Assembly: GCF_003955735.1 (NCBI RefSeq) | Contig: NZ_CP034464.1 | Coordinates: forward strand, 1,798,001 to 1,862,000 | Direction of reading: 5' to 3' | Length of the DNA stretch: 64,000 nucleotides | DNA from: Undibacterium parvum | GTDB taxonomy: Bacteria; Pseudomonadota; Gammaproteobacteria; Burkholderiales; Burkholderiaceae_D | Part shown: one piece after another, positions 35,730-43,829 of the stretch | Layout of the letters: the number at the start of each line of letters is the position of its first letter | Numbering within the stretch: position 1 is the stretch's first letter | The notes under the pieces: model-generated | Database searches by the model: none | The model's input: only the letters and a program-made list of their open reading frames with translations | Told to the model about the DNA's origin: nothing | Program-made: the position numbers and the translations under genes

Positions 35730-36152
35730 ATGAAAATTTCGGTAGAAACCATCGTCAAAGCGCCCATCGCCAAAGTCTGGAGCGCTTACACCACGCCGGA
35801 CGACATCAAGCAATGGAATGCGGCTTCTGATGATTGGCACACGACCCAAGCCAGCGTCGATTTGCGTGCCGGTGGGGCGTTTTCATCGCGCATGGAGGCC
35901 AAAGACGGTAGCTTCGGTTTTGACTTCGCAGGTACCTATACCAAGATCGTGCCTCACGAGCTAATCGAGTATACCTTCGGCGACCGTACTGGGGTAGTCG
36001 AATTCATAGAGAACGAACTTGGCGTCAAGCTACGCGTCAGCTTCGACGCCGAAACCGAGCATCTGGTGGAACAACAACGTCAAGGATGGCAAGCTATCTT
36101 AGATAATTTTGCCAGACACGTTGAAGCCAAACAACCCGGTAGGCTGGGTTAA
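35730..36152 (+). CDS. SRPBCC/AHSA1-like protein
   Basis: This encodes 140 residues: VETIVKAPIAKVWSAYTTPDDIKQWNAASDDW starts the START-like/AHSA1 fold. A ligand-binding core follows (RAGGAFSSRMEAKDGSFGFDFAG) and WQAILDNFARHVE at the end. The start at 35730 follows AAGGAGTAAG. The last four codons and stop come from the left end of repeat R3c, so the C-terminus may have been altered by that insertion. The ligand is unknown. Confidence 0.82.
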   Translation: MKISVETIVKAPIAKVWSAYTTPDDIKQWNAASDDWHTTQASVDLRAGGAFSSRMEAKDGSFGFDFAGTYTKIVPHELIEYTFGDRTGVVEFIENELGVKLRVSFDAETEHLVEQQRQGWQAILDNFARHVEAKQPGRLG

Positions 36153-36254
36153 AGCTTCATCAACCCAGCATGCACATGGCAACAAAGAGCAGCTGCTAAT
36201 TGAAATTATCGACTGAATGTGGGAAGGGATGCTGGGCTTACTAGCCCAGCCTAC
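36139..36254. repeat. Inverted-repeat element R3, full copy c
   Basis: 116 bp starting GTAGGCTGGGTTAAAGC and ending CTAGCCCAGCCTAC. The terminal GTAGGCTGGG and CCCAGCCTAC are perfect complements. It overlaps the 3' end of the SRPBCC gene, supplying its stop. Confidence 0.85.
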
Positions 36255-36271
36255 GAACTGCACTACAAAGC

Positions 36272-36397
36272 TTATTTATCGAAAAGTGCTTTTGCGTACG
36301 AATAGCTTGCAGCAGCATTGTCGAGGCTTGGCATTAACGACTGCCGGGTAATTCCCAGATCGAAGAGTCTGCGTAATAACTCATCAGCTTCAGCGCG
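36272..36397 (-). pseudogene. C-terminal remnant resembling an FRG-domain protein
   Basis: Between repeats R3c and R3d the minus strand reads AEADELLRRLFDLGITRQSL then MPSLDNAAASYSYAKALFDK and a stop. The LFDLGI..SLxPxLD pattern resembles the end of FRG-domain proteins, which often occur in defence or stress loci. The frame continues into repeat R3d without a start codon. It looks like the tail of a gene truncated by the repeat. The family call rests on pattern only. Confidence 0.4.
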
Positions 36398-36513
36398 GTA
36401 GGCTGGGTTAAAGCTTCATCAACCCAGCATGCACATGGCAACAAAGAGCAGTCGCAAATTGAAATTATCGGCTAGATGTGGAAAGGGATGCTGGGCTGAA
36501 TAACCCAGCCTAC
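36398..36513. repeat. Inverted-repeat element R3, full copy d
   Basis: 116 bp, GTAGGCTGGGTTAAAGC... to ...AACCCAGCCTAC, nearly identical to copy c including GCACATGGCAACAAAGAGCAG. From here to 36701 no gene is seen; this stretch should contain the promoter of the PEP-CTERM gene, and is AT-rich. Confidence 0.85.
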
Positions 36514-36701
36514 GGGCTGTAACCGTTAGGTGTTGTCAGGCATGTGGTCGCTCTTGCCATTACACGCGTAAAACTGTCGAAATATTTTACACACGCACGC
36601 AATAAAAAAGATAAGCTATTGATTTATAACATATTTCTATGAGTGGCATAATAATTGCTTATATTGAAACTTCTAAATCTCACTATTTTAAAGTCTCATA
36701 A

Positions 36702-37322
36702 ATGAAAAATTCCAAACTTATTTCTATCATTTTAATGGCTGCGTTATCCTCTATTTTGATGACAGCGAACGCTTCCCAAATCACCCAAGCAGAATATGAT
36801 GCTGCGTCCAACTTGGTTAACTTTAATACGATTGGAGACGGTACTTTAGTATCAACACAATACACTGCTAATGGCGTTACGTTCAGTGGTCAAATCGTTG
36901 GACAGACAAGTGGTGATGGCGTTTTTTCATCGACCTCAGCGAACACTTACTATGCACCTAACCGCACTGATACATGGGGGGCTAAATTCTCCAGCACAGT
37001 TAGCTCTGTTGGTTTCTATGCAGAATATTGGCAGCAAGATGTGATCACTTTAGGTGTCTATAACAACAACGTACTTTTAGGCACGTACAATTTTAACAAG
37101 CCAAACGATGATATCTACTCCACCTATATGATCGGTGTCACGGATAGCAATGCGTTTGATGAAATTCGTTTCTCAATCTCAGGGAGCTCCAATCATTTCT
37201 TCAACATGGATAACTTCAAATTTCAAACAGCGACGCAACAAAATGTTCCAGAACCAACATCGATCGCAATGTTTGGCCTTGGCCTCGTTGCTTTAGCATA
37301 TCTCCGTCGTAAATCTGCATAA
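36702..37322 (+). CDS. PEP-CTERM domain-containing protein
   Basis: This encodes 206 residues. A signal peptide (MKNSKLISIILMAALSSILMTANA) is followed by a beta-rich domain (Asn/Thr/Ser-rich, residues about 30-170) and the sorting end VPEPTSIAMFGLGLVALAYLRRKSA. It is the second PEP-CTERM protein in the window and unrelated in the middle to that at 27.2 kb. Base composition is more AT-rich than neighbours, which suggests acquisition. A terminator follows. Confidence 0.87.
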   Translation: MKNSKLISIILMAALSSILMTANASQITQAEYDAASNLVNFNTIGDGTLVSTQYTANGVTFSGQIVGQTSGDGVFSSTSANTYYAPNRTDTWGAKFSSTVSSVGFYAEYWQQDVITLGVYNNNVLLGTYNFNKPNDDIYSTYMIGVTDSNAFDEIRFSISGSSNHFFNMDNFKFQTATQQNVPEPTSIAMFGLGLVALAYLRRKSA

Positions 37323-37341
37323 GCATACTTCTCGGTAAAAA

Positions 37342-37370
37342 AGCCACCTGTTCTAAGGTGGCTTTTTTTG
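37342..37370 (+). terminator. Rho-independent terminator after PEP-CTERM gene
   Basis: The stem AGCCACCT / AGGTGGCT is followed by a run of T, about 20 bp after the stop. Confidence 0.85.
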
Positions 37371-37372
37371 TT

Positions 37373-37830
37373 TGTTGTTTGCGTTAGTTGAGATTTGACC
37401 TGCACTCCCAATCATGGCGAATGCAATAGACCCTTTAAGGTACATAGCAATTAGCGATAGTGCACGCCGTTTGATTATGGAACGGTGCGATTTAAAAACT
37501 ATTTGCTTACCGGCGCAGTTGAATTTGATGGAGTGGCGGGGAATCGACTCGGTCGTGGGCGCTAGGACATGAATGTCCCCTTTTTCGGCGCGCTAAAGCA
37601 CGCAAAAAGCCTGGTTGCCGGGCGTAATGCCCTTCAGCAAGCGTAGCGTGCGTAAATCGTAGGGTGCGCCATGCGCACCACGCACACCATTAATCGCCAA
37701 TAATTTCCAGCTTTTGATTTTGAGTCATTGGTGCGCATGGCGCACCCTACAAATGTGAACGCACTATGCCAGTAAGGCGTCATGGGCTTCGTCTATTTTG
37801 TATTTAAAATCGCAGCGCCTGCCTGCCAAT
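37373..37830. other. Gene-free stretch with a small candidate reading frame
   Basis: No recognised gene. A 52-codon frame begins with ATG at 37414 (MANAIDPLRYIAISDSARR) and ends at 37572; it has no ribosome site and may be chance. The remaining part holds the inverted repeat described separately. Confidence 0.35.
37659..37750. repeat. Long inverted repeat of the GTAGGGTG family (R4d)
   Basis: Perfect 22-bp arms, GTAGGGTGCGCCATGCGCAC... (37659-37680) and its complement (37729-37750), flank a 48-bp AT-rich centre. It resembles intergenic repeats at 43.1, 43.7 and 49.1 kb, where the arms read GTAGGGTGTAATAGCG. Confidence 0.8.
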
Positions 37831-38820
37831 TCAAGCCCGGCCAGCCAGCAATCCCTGTACCAGCGCTAGTAAGGCGGCTTGTTCGGCTGCCGGGCTGAAC
37901 AAGGGGGCGCGTTGCGTGCATGCCTGGACGATTTCTTGATAGTAGCCGTGCTGCAGTTCCTGGTCCTGGCGGCAGCGTTGTAGTAAGGCGGCGAGTCCGG
38001 CGGCATCGTCTAGCTCAAAATAGCCTGGGTAATTTTCGCCTAGCATGCCGAGATTGCCGGGGATGCGTGAGGCCAGTACCGGAGTGCCGCTACAGACTGC
38101 CTCCAGCACCACATGCGCGCCGCCCTCGATGCGGCTACTGTGTACCAAGACATGCGCATGCTGGATATGCCTGAGCGTGCGACTGTGCGATTGACTACCT
38201 AACCAGCGGTAATGCGGATACTGGCTGGCACAGGCTTGCGCTTGCGCGCCCAACTCTGGCTCTAGTGCCGCCCCGATATGATCAATGAAAATGTCAGACT
38301 GGGCGGCAAGTAGCGCGGCAGCGGCGAACAGGGTTTGCGGTGATTTTTCGGCGCGCAGATGGCCGACCATCAGGGCGCGTAAGTGCTGCGGCGTTTTCTG
38401 TGCCGGGGCGCGGCTGGCACTCGATTGGAAGATCACCTGGGCTTTATGGCGCAACTCTGGCGGCAAGGCATCCGGCCCGCGTTCTTGCAACACCACCAGT
38501 GCTTGCGCGTAACGCAGCGAGGCTTGCGCCGCCGGGTCGCTGAGTATGTCGCGGTATAAGTCGGTGCCGGTCAACACCAGGCCCAGGCCGGGCGCATCCG
38601 CAGTAACGCTTAGTCTGTGCGCCCACCGCGCAATCGAGCTGGCCGAACGGCGCGCATGCAGGGCCAGCAAGACTTCGGCTGGCTCACCGTCCCATTCTTG
38701 CGCGATCTTGGTCTGATAGTAAGGGCTGAGCATCTGCGACCAGCGCCAGGCGGTCTGCCAATTGCCGTTATTCGCCGCGGCCAGGGCCGGGCTGAGTATG
38801 AGTACGCGTGGCTGTTTCAT
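37831..38820 (-). CDS. senB: Selenosugar synthase-like glycosyltransferase (SenB/TIGR04348 type)
   Basis: This encodes 329 residues of a GT-B glycosyltransferase. It begins MKQPRVLILSPALAAANNGNWQTAWRW and contains PGLGLVLTGTDLYRDIL, HLRAEKSPQTLFAAA, and the C-terminal domain with HVLVHSSRIEGGAHVVLEAVCSGTPVLASR. That set of motifs matches the TIGR04348 family, which includes SenB of the selenoneine pathway, joining selenophosphate to UDP-sugar. The start at 38820 gives the conserved N-terminus. It is divergent from a putative selenate transporter, supporting a role in selenium metabolism. SenA and SelD are not visible in this window. Confidence 0.72.
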   Translation of the reverse strand: MKQPRVLILSPALAAANNGNWQTAWRWSQMLSPYYQTKIAQEWDGEPAEVLLALHARRSASSIARWAHRLSVTADAPGLGLVLTGTDLYRDILSDPAAQASLRYAQALVVLQERGPDALPPELRHKAQVIFQSSASRAPAQKTPQHLRALMVGHLRAEKSPQTLFAAAALLAAQSDIFIDHIGAALEPELGAQAQACASQYPHYRWLGSQSHSRTLRHIQHAHVLVHSSRIEGGAHVVLEAVCSGTPVLASRIPGNLGMLGENYPGYFELDDAAGLAALLQRCRQDQELQHGYYQEIVQACTQRAPLFSPAAEQAALLALVQGLLAGRA

Positions 38821-38981
38821 AACCAGCAGTGTAAGGCATAGGCAAAAAATTTTGATAAATGTGTGGCCAAAGCTGTGGCAAATTCTGCGCAATAGTCTGC
38901 GCTGTCACGTGCAAATGGCGTTGATTTCGGGTCTAATATACAATTCGCCCCCCGTCATTCCCTTTTCACTGAGGATATCCC

Positions 38982-39848
38982 ATGTTTAAATTGTCTGCCA
39001 CGCGTGCCCTTGCTGCCGCCCTTAGCTTTAGCTTGCTGAGTTTTACTGGTCTGTTACACGCGCAGGCGGTCTTTAAAGTCACCGCCATCCCGGATGAATC
39101 GCCAACTGAACTAGCGCGTAAAGCCGCGCCTCTGGTCAAATATCTGGAAAAGACCTTGGGCATGAAGGTCGAATTTACCCCGGTGACTGACTACGCCGCC
39201 TCGGTAGAGGCGCTGGCCAACAAGCAGGTTGATCTGGCCTGGTACGGTGGTTTTACTTTTGTGCAAGCCAGTGTGCGCTCGGGCGGCAAGGTGATCCCGC
39301 TGGTGCAGCGTGAAGAAGATGCTAAATTTCGCTCGGTCTTCATCACTAGCGACCCTGCTATCAAAACGCTGGCTGATCTGAAGGGCAAGAACGTCAGCTT
39401 CGGTTCGCAGTCCAGCACTTCCGGCCATCTGATGCCACGTAGCTTTTTACTGCAAGCCAATATCGATCCGGATAAAGATTTTAAACGCGTGGCTTACTCC
39501 GGTGCACATGATGCGACCATCGCTGCGGTAGTGGCGGGCAAGGTCGATGCTGGTGCTTTGAATATTTCGGTGTGGGAGAAATTTGTCGCCGACGGTAAAG
39601 TCGACACGAATAAAGTGCGCGTGTTTTACACCACGCCAGGGTTTTATGATTACAACTGGACGGTACACGCCGACATGCCAGCGGCACAACGCGAAAAATT
39701 GACTAAGGCTTTCTTGAGCCTGGATCGCGCTAGCCCAGAAGGCAAAGAAATTTTAGAGTTGCAACGTGCCACCCGCTTCATCCCTACCAAAGCTGAAAAT
39801 TACAAGGGCATAGAACAAGCGGCACATAGCGCTGGTTTGCTCAAGTAA
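38982..39848 (+). CDS. Putative selenate ABC transporter substrate-binding protein (PhnD-like)
   Basis: This encodes 288 residues with a signal peptide (LAAALSFSLLSFTGLLHAQA) and a PhnD-like fold: VTAIPDESPTELARKAAPLVKYL, EALANKQVDLAWYGGFTFVQA, then VAYSGAHDATIAAVVAGKVDAGALN. The wording IPDESPTEL...AWYGG and REEDAKFRSVF follows the family often called 'putative selenate ABC transporter periplasmic binding protein'. The general PhnD class binds phosphonates or phosphite, so the substrate call is an inference helped by the neighbouring SenB-like gene. A mature domain of about 265 residues is typical. Confidence 0.72.
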   Translation: MFKLSATRALAAALSFSLLSFTGLLHAQAVFKVTAIPDESPTELARKAAPLVKYLEKTLGMKVEFTPVTDYAASVEALANKQVDLAWYGGFTFVQASVRSGGKVIPLVQREEDAKFRSVFITSDPAIKTLADLKGKNVSFGSQSSTSGHLMPRSFLLQANIDPDKDFKRVAYSGAHDATIAAVVAGKVDAGALNISVWEKFVADGKVDTNKVRVFYTTPGFYDYNWTVHADMPAAQREKLTKAFLSLDRASPEGKEILELQRATRFIPTKAENYKGIEQAAHSAGLLK

Positions 39849-39855
39849 GCTAAGC

Positions 39856-40689
39856 ATGAAGTTAGATTTACGCGCAGTCTCGGGCCGGCATCCGGCCGCC
39901 AAGCCGGATGCCGCGCCCGCCTTGCGTGAACTCAGCCTGAGTTTGCGCTCTGGCGAACAGCTTGCCATCATCGGCCCCTCGGGGGCTGGCAAGACCACGC
40001 TCTTGCATTTGATGGCGTGTGCGCTACAGCCATCGCAGGGCAGTCTGCAACTGGACGATAGCGATCCCTGGCAACTCTCGCGCAGCGCCTTGCAAAAGCT
40101 GCGTGGCCAGCTGTTTTTAGCACCACAGGTGCCGCCCTTGCCACCGCGCCAAAGAGTGGTGACGGCGGTGCTGGCCGGGCGTCTGCCGCATGAAAATATC
40201 TGGGCGAGTCTGCGCAGTCTGTTTTATCCGCAAGACATTCCACGCGCCGAACGCGCGCTGGCCAGCTTTGATCTGAGCGATAAATTATTTGAACGGGTCG
40301 ACCGACTCTCAGGCGGCGAACGTCAGCGCGTCGGCCTGGCGCGTGCGCTGCTGTCTGAAGCCACGCTGTTGCTGGTCGATGAGCCACTGTCGGCGCTCGA
40401 TCCGCAGCGCGGCGAGCAGGCCATAGTTGCACTGACCGCCGCCGCCAGTGCGCGCACCGCAACACTGGTAGCCAGTCTGCATCATGTAGAGATGGCGCTG
40501 ACGCATTTTCCGCGCATCGTCGGTTTGCGCGATGGTGCCTTGTTCTTTGATCTGCCTGCCGCTGAAGTCAGCCCACAAATTTTGCAGGCGCTGTATGCGC
40601 AAAAACTGCATGAACTGAGCGGCCCTGCCCTGCCCACTGACGAGCAATTCCCAGGCGCGCCGGTACCAGTGGTGATGTTGTGCCGTTGA
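39856..40689 (+). CDS. Selenate/phosphonate-type ABC transporter ATP-binding protein
   Basis: This encodes 277 residues with Walker A GPSGAGKTT, signature LSGGERQRVGLARALL, Walker B LLLVDEPLSALDP and the switch His in VASLHHVEMA. It resembles PhnC. It follows the binding-protein gene by 7 bp and overlaps the next gene (start inside its end). It powers the uptake system formed with the two permeases. Confidence 0.88.
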   Translation: MKLDLRAVSGRHPAAKPDAAPALRELSLSLRSGEQLAIIGPSGAGKTTLLHLMACALQPSQGSLQLDDSDPWQLSRSALQKLRGQLFLAPQVPPLPPRQRVVTAVLAGRLPHENIWASLRSLFYPQDIPRAERALASFDLSDKLFERVDRLSGGERQRVGLARALLSEATLLLVDEPLSALDPQRGEQAIVALTAAASARTATLVASLHHVEMALTHFPRIVGLRDGALFFDLPAAEVSPQILQALYAQKLHELSGPALPTDEQFPGAPVPVVMLCR

Positions 40690-41519
40690 CCTCAGCAATG
40701 CCTGAGCCAGCGCTGCGTGATCCGGCCTGGCGCGGGCGGCTGTTCTGGGCGCTGGCTAGTCTGGCGCTGTTGTGGCCAACTTTAGTCCTGACCGAATTTA
40801 AACCCTGGATCTTGCTAGAGCCGGATGCCTTGAAACCGGCCTGGAATTTTATCAGCGCGTTTTTTCCGCCACGGTCTGATCCCGAATTTTTACTCTTACT
40901 GGCGCGGGAAACCTGGCGCACCGTGGCGATGGCAACTGCTGGTATGAGCCTAGCCCTGCTGCTGGCGCTACCCTTATCACTGCTGTCGGTGCGGGTCTTG
41001 TCGCTGTCGGCACTCACTGGCCGTATGGCGCTGCTACCGGCCATACTGCGGCAATTGGTGCGCTGGACCCTGATGGTGCTGCGCAGCGTTCCTGAGCTGG
41101 TCTGGGCGCTGGTGTTTGTACGGGTGGTGGGCTTGGGGCCGACCTCGGGCGTACTGGCCATCGCACTGACCTACGGCGGCATGCTGGGCAAGGTGTACGC
41201 CGATATTCTCGAAAGCAGCGATGCGCATGCCAGCAGCAGCCTGATGCGCAATGGCGCGGGTCGCCTGCAAACTTTTTTCTATGCGCTACTGCCGCAAAAT
41301 GCCGCCGAGCTGACCAGCTACACCGTGTACCGCTGGGAATGCGCGATACGCTCCAGCGCAGTGCTGGGTTTTGTCGGCGCTGGCGGTCTGGGGCAATTGA
41401 TGGATAGTTCCATGAAGATGTTTAATGGCGCGGAAGTGGCTAGCATCTTGCTGGTGTTCATGGCGCTAGTCTGGCTGGCCGACCGCATCAGCGCCGCCTT
41501 ACGCAAAATTTTGGCATAA
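40680..41519 (+). CDS. PhnE-like ABC transporter permease 1
   Basis: This encodes 279 residues with about six membrane helices and the EAA loop (YGGMLGKVYADILESSDAHASS, then LPQNAAELTSYTVYRWECAIRSSAVLGFVGAGGLGQLM). It matches the PhnE permease type. The start is GTG at 40680, which overlaps the ATPase stop (TGA at 40687-40689); an alternative ATG is at 40698. It forms the membrane channel with the next gene product. Confidence 0.87.
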   Translation: MPLTSAMPEPALRDPAWRGRLFWALASLALLWPTLVLTEFKPWILLEPDALKPAWNFISAFFPPRSDPEFLLLLARETWRTVAMATAGMSLALLLALPLSLLSVRVLSLSALTGRMALLPAILRQLVRWTLMVLRSVPELVWALVFVRVVGLGPTSGVLAIALTYGGMLGKVYADILESSDAHASSSLMRNGAGRLQTFFYALLPQNAAELTSYTVYRWECAIRSSAVLGFVGAGGLGQLMDSSMKMFNGAEVASILLVFMALVWLADRISAALRKILA

Positions 41520-41521
41520 AC

Positions 41522-42370
41522 ATGCAAGCTCCTCAGCCACCACCGACCAAACAAGCAAGCACCCCAGCGACCACCCAATTGCCGCCCAAGCTGTTTAACG
41601 CGCGTTGTCTGTCGTGCTGGTTAGTCTTGGGCGTCGCGCTGCTGGTGCTGGCCAGCTTTACTACCCTCAATCTGCAATGGGCGCAGTTTTTCTCCTGGGA
41701 TGCGATTAGCCGCATGGGACGCTTTGTGGGAGAACTAATGCATCCCGAAAGCAGCTCCGCTTTTCTGCACAAGCTAGCGCTGGCGACCCTAGAAACTCTG
41801 GCGATGTCGGCACTCGGTACCTTCATCGCGCTGATACTCGGCGTGCTGCTGGCACTACCGGCCAGCAAGGCGCATGCGCAAGACCCGGCGCGCTGGCGTG
41901 GCCCGGCGCGTTTGCTGCTGAATGCCCTACGCAGCACGCCGGAACTGGTGTGGGCTACCTTACTCTTGATTGCCGCTGGTCTCGGCCCGTTTGCCGGGAC
42001 TCTGGCGCTAGGTCTGCATACGGCTGGCGTGTTGGGCCGCCTGTTTGCCGAAGCCATAGAAAATGCGCCGCCAGAACCCGGCTTTGCACTACGTCTGCGT
42101 GGCATCTCTGAAACCCGGATATTTTTGTACGCCAGCTTGCCGCAAGTTTTGCCGCAACTACTCAGTTACACCCTGTACCGCTGGGAAAATAATATCCGCG
42201 CCGCCGCCGTGCTAGGGGTGGTCGGTGCCGGCGGCCTGGGCCAGATGCTGGCCTTCCACATGGGCCTGTTCCAGATGGGCGAAACCAGCAGCGTCTTGCT
42301 GGCCATGATGCTGCTGGTAGCGCTGGTCGATGCGCTCAGCTATCTGATACGCAGTGCTTTATCGCGCTGA
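41522..42370 (+). CDS. PhnE-like ABC transporter permease 2
   Basis: This encodes 282 residues. An unusual Pro/Thr/Gln-rich N-terminus (about 1-28) precedes about six membrane helices and the motif SYTLYRWENNIRAAAVLGVVGAGGLGQML near residue 220. It is paralogous to permease 1, and the pair probably form a heterodimer. Its 3' end overlaps the end of the opposing DUF4124 gene by 12 bp. Confidence 0.87.
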   Translation: MQAPQPPPTKQASTPATTQLPPKLFNARCLSCWLVLGVALLVLASFTTLNLQWAQFFSWDAISRMGRFVGELMHPESSSAFLHKLALATLETLAMSALGTFIALILGVLLALPASKAHAQDPARWRGPARLLLNALRSTPELVWATLLLIAAGLGPFAGTLALGLHTAGVLGRLFAEAIENAPPEPGFALRLRGISETRIFLYASLPQVLPQLLSYTLYRWENNIRAAAVLGVVGAGGLGQMLAFHMGLFQMGETSSVLLAMMLLVALVDALSYLIRSALSR

Positions 42371-42649
42371 AACGGCCAGCTTGCCTGGCGCAGCCACTGC
42401 GGCCTCAGGCTTGGCCGAGCTACTGGACTGCGGCTTTGGGCTGCCAGGGCGTTGCGCTTCTTGCCCCAGTTGCTTCTGGCGCGCGGCATTGAGCTCTTCA
42501 ATGGTAGGAGGCTTACGACTATCCGGCTGGCATGGGCCTTCCTGATAATGCACAGCCCCTTTGACGCTGCACTTGTACACCGGAGTTGCCACGGCAGACG
42601 GCAACAGCAGCTGAGCGAGGGCGAATGCCAGGACCATTGATTTAACCAT
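42359..42649 (-). CDS. DUF4124-type small secreted protein
   Basis: This encodes 96 residues: signal peptide (MVKSMVLAFALAQLLLPSAVA) followed by the short DUF4124 pattern VYKCSVKGAVHYQEGPC with two cysteines, then a Pro/Ser/Ala-rich tail. The start at 42649 is chosen because it begins the signal peptide; longer frames to 42793 lack one, and no start has a strong ribosome site. Function of the family is not known. It converges on the permease gene. Confidence 0.65.
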   Translation of the reverse strand: MVKSMVLAFALAQLLLPSAVATPVYKCSVKGAVHYQEGPCQPDSRKPPTIEELNAARQKQLGQEAQRPGSPKPQSSSSAKPEAAVAAPGKLAVSAR

Positions 42650-42950
42650 GGGTAAAGCGAGCAGATGAGTGAAGCGCAATTTGCGATAAGCGTGCATGAA
42701 GTAAAGCCTAAGAGATAGATCCGTCGCCGTGATCGGTATAGCGGAAGTGTGAAACAGTTTTAAGGTAAATCGCTCAAAACGCGCTTGCAGCATGGTTTTT
42801 CAAAGCCCTAGTGAAGATTTAATCGCTTAAAAAAAACCATAAAAAACCTTATTGCAATTGCTTTTCATTCTATCAATAAATTAGTTAATTTGAAATTGTT
42901 TTAATTTCTTCTTGATCTGCGCCTAGGCTTGATGACTTGCGATACTCCCC

Positions 42951-43020
42951 CTAGTGTTTTTCTATTGCCCAATGAATATATGCGCGAATGGCAGGTTTTA
43001 TTGAAAAAATAGGGGGTATA
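42951..43020. repeat. Terminal-inverted-repeat hairpin element R6-TIR, copy 1
   Basis: GATACTCCCCCTAGTG at the left is complementary to the AT-rich right end ...AAAAAATAGGGGGTATA. The centre CGCCCAATGAATATATG is conserved. Copies at 45738-45816 and 50015-50096 are more complete. The flank 42840-42920 also resembles the long repeats A and B. The remainder of 42650-43143 shows no gene. Confidence 0.72.
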
Positions 43021-43052
43021 TTCTTTGGCTGGCTTTTGATGTGGGCTTTAAG

Positions 43053-43108
43053 CGCTGTAGATTGTAATAGCGCGGTGTATTGCGCACCACTTAATGCGCC
43101 TTACGGCT
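43053..43108. repeat. GTAGGGTG-type repeat R4, copy a (partial)
   Basis: CGCTGTAGATTGTAATAGCG... then CTTAATGCGCCTTACGG, a diverged half copy of the elements at 43653-43749 and 49145-49242. Confidence 0.55.
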
Positions 43109-43143
43109 TTGAAGCTTAATCTGATCAGTCACGCAAGGCGCAG

Positions 43144-43596
43144 CTACTTTGATAAGAGCGTATTCTGATCGTGTATTAATCTCCAGCCGCCACGCTCCTT
43201 GTTGAATACCAAGCTGAGCAAGTAGTGCATCTTGTATTCGACTCCAGCCTCGTCCAGGTCCGCGTATTTAACATCAAGCACGGCGACGCCAGCGCTGGCA
43301 TTGGATGTCGCGCTTAATATTTGATATGACCACGACCAGTCCCGATCAGCCAGCCAGGCTTGAGTTGATTTCTTGAACTCTGCGCTGGACTTCGAAAGTC
43401 GGCCATTAGGTAAGATGAAAGTCAAAGTATCAGCCTCAGTTAAGGTCGACTCAAAAGCGACCCAATCTCTGTTTTCAATCGCTGCAAGATGTGTCCTAAG
43501 TGCCGCATCAAAGCTGCTCGTGTTGGCGACTGCAGACAGTTGCCATAACAATGGCAGTATCAAGGCAAGGCGACGAATACTGCTTGATGTTTTCAT
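43144..43596 (-). CDS. Secreted SnoaL/NTF2-like protein
   Basis: This encodes 150 residues. A signal peptide (RLALILPLLWQLSAVANT) is followed by an NTF2-like domain: LRTHLAAIENRDWVAFESTLTE, then LPNGRLSKSSAEFKK, and MHYLLSLVFNKERGGWRLIHDQNT. The domain is common for unknown-function proteins. The start at 43596 lies upstream of R4b repeat sequence. Its neighbours are other small minus-strand genes. Confidence 0.72.
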   Translation of the reverse strand: MKTSSSIRRLALILPLLWQLSAVANTSSFDAALRTHLAAIENRDWVAFESTLTEADTLTFILPNGRLSKSSAEFKKSTQAWLADRDWSWSYQILSATSNASAGVAVLDVKYADLDEAGVEYKMHYLLSLVFNKERGGWRLIHDQNTLLSK

Positions 43597-43652
43597 GTGA
43601 TATCCGGAAAAACTGAGATGTCTGTTGATGGCTAGGAAGGTCCGTCAGCGCT

Positions 43653-43749
43653 GTAGGGTGTAATAGCGCAGCGTATTACAGCATTTTAAGCATCCCATGC
43701 GGCGCAATACGCTACGCTATTGACGCCCTACCCAATGCGCCATACGGCC
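43653..43749. repeat. GTAGGGTG-type repeat R4, copy b
   Basis: GTAGGGTGTAATAGCGCAGCG (43653 on) and AATACGCTACGCTATTG...CGCCCTAC to about 43732, an imperfect inverted repeat with a shared tail CCAATGCGCCATACGGCC. A nearly identical copy lies at 49145-49242. Confidence 0.8.
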
Positions 43750-43829
43750 TTGCCCCCCCTACCAGGCTTGTTGACAATCCGTGTTGAATGCAAGCTTAGG
43801 CATTTCGACCTTGGCTTCTTAAGATTCCT

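Noticed and set aside
37414..37572. 52-codon open frame MANAIDPLRY...
   Set aside because: No ribosome site or recognisable pattern; kept only as a note in the gene-free stretch.
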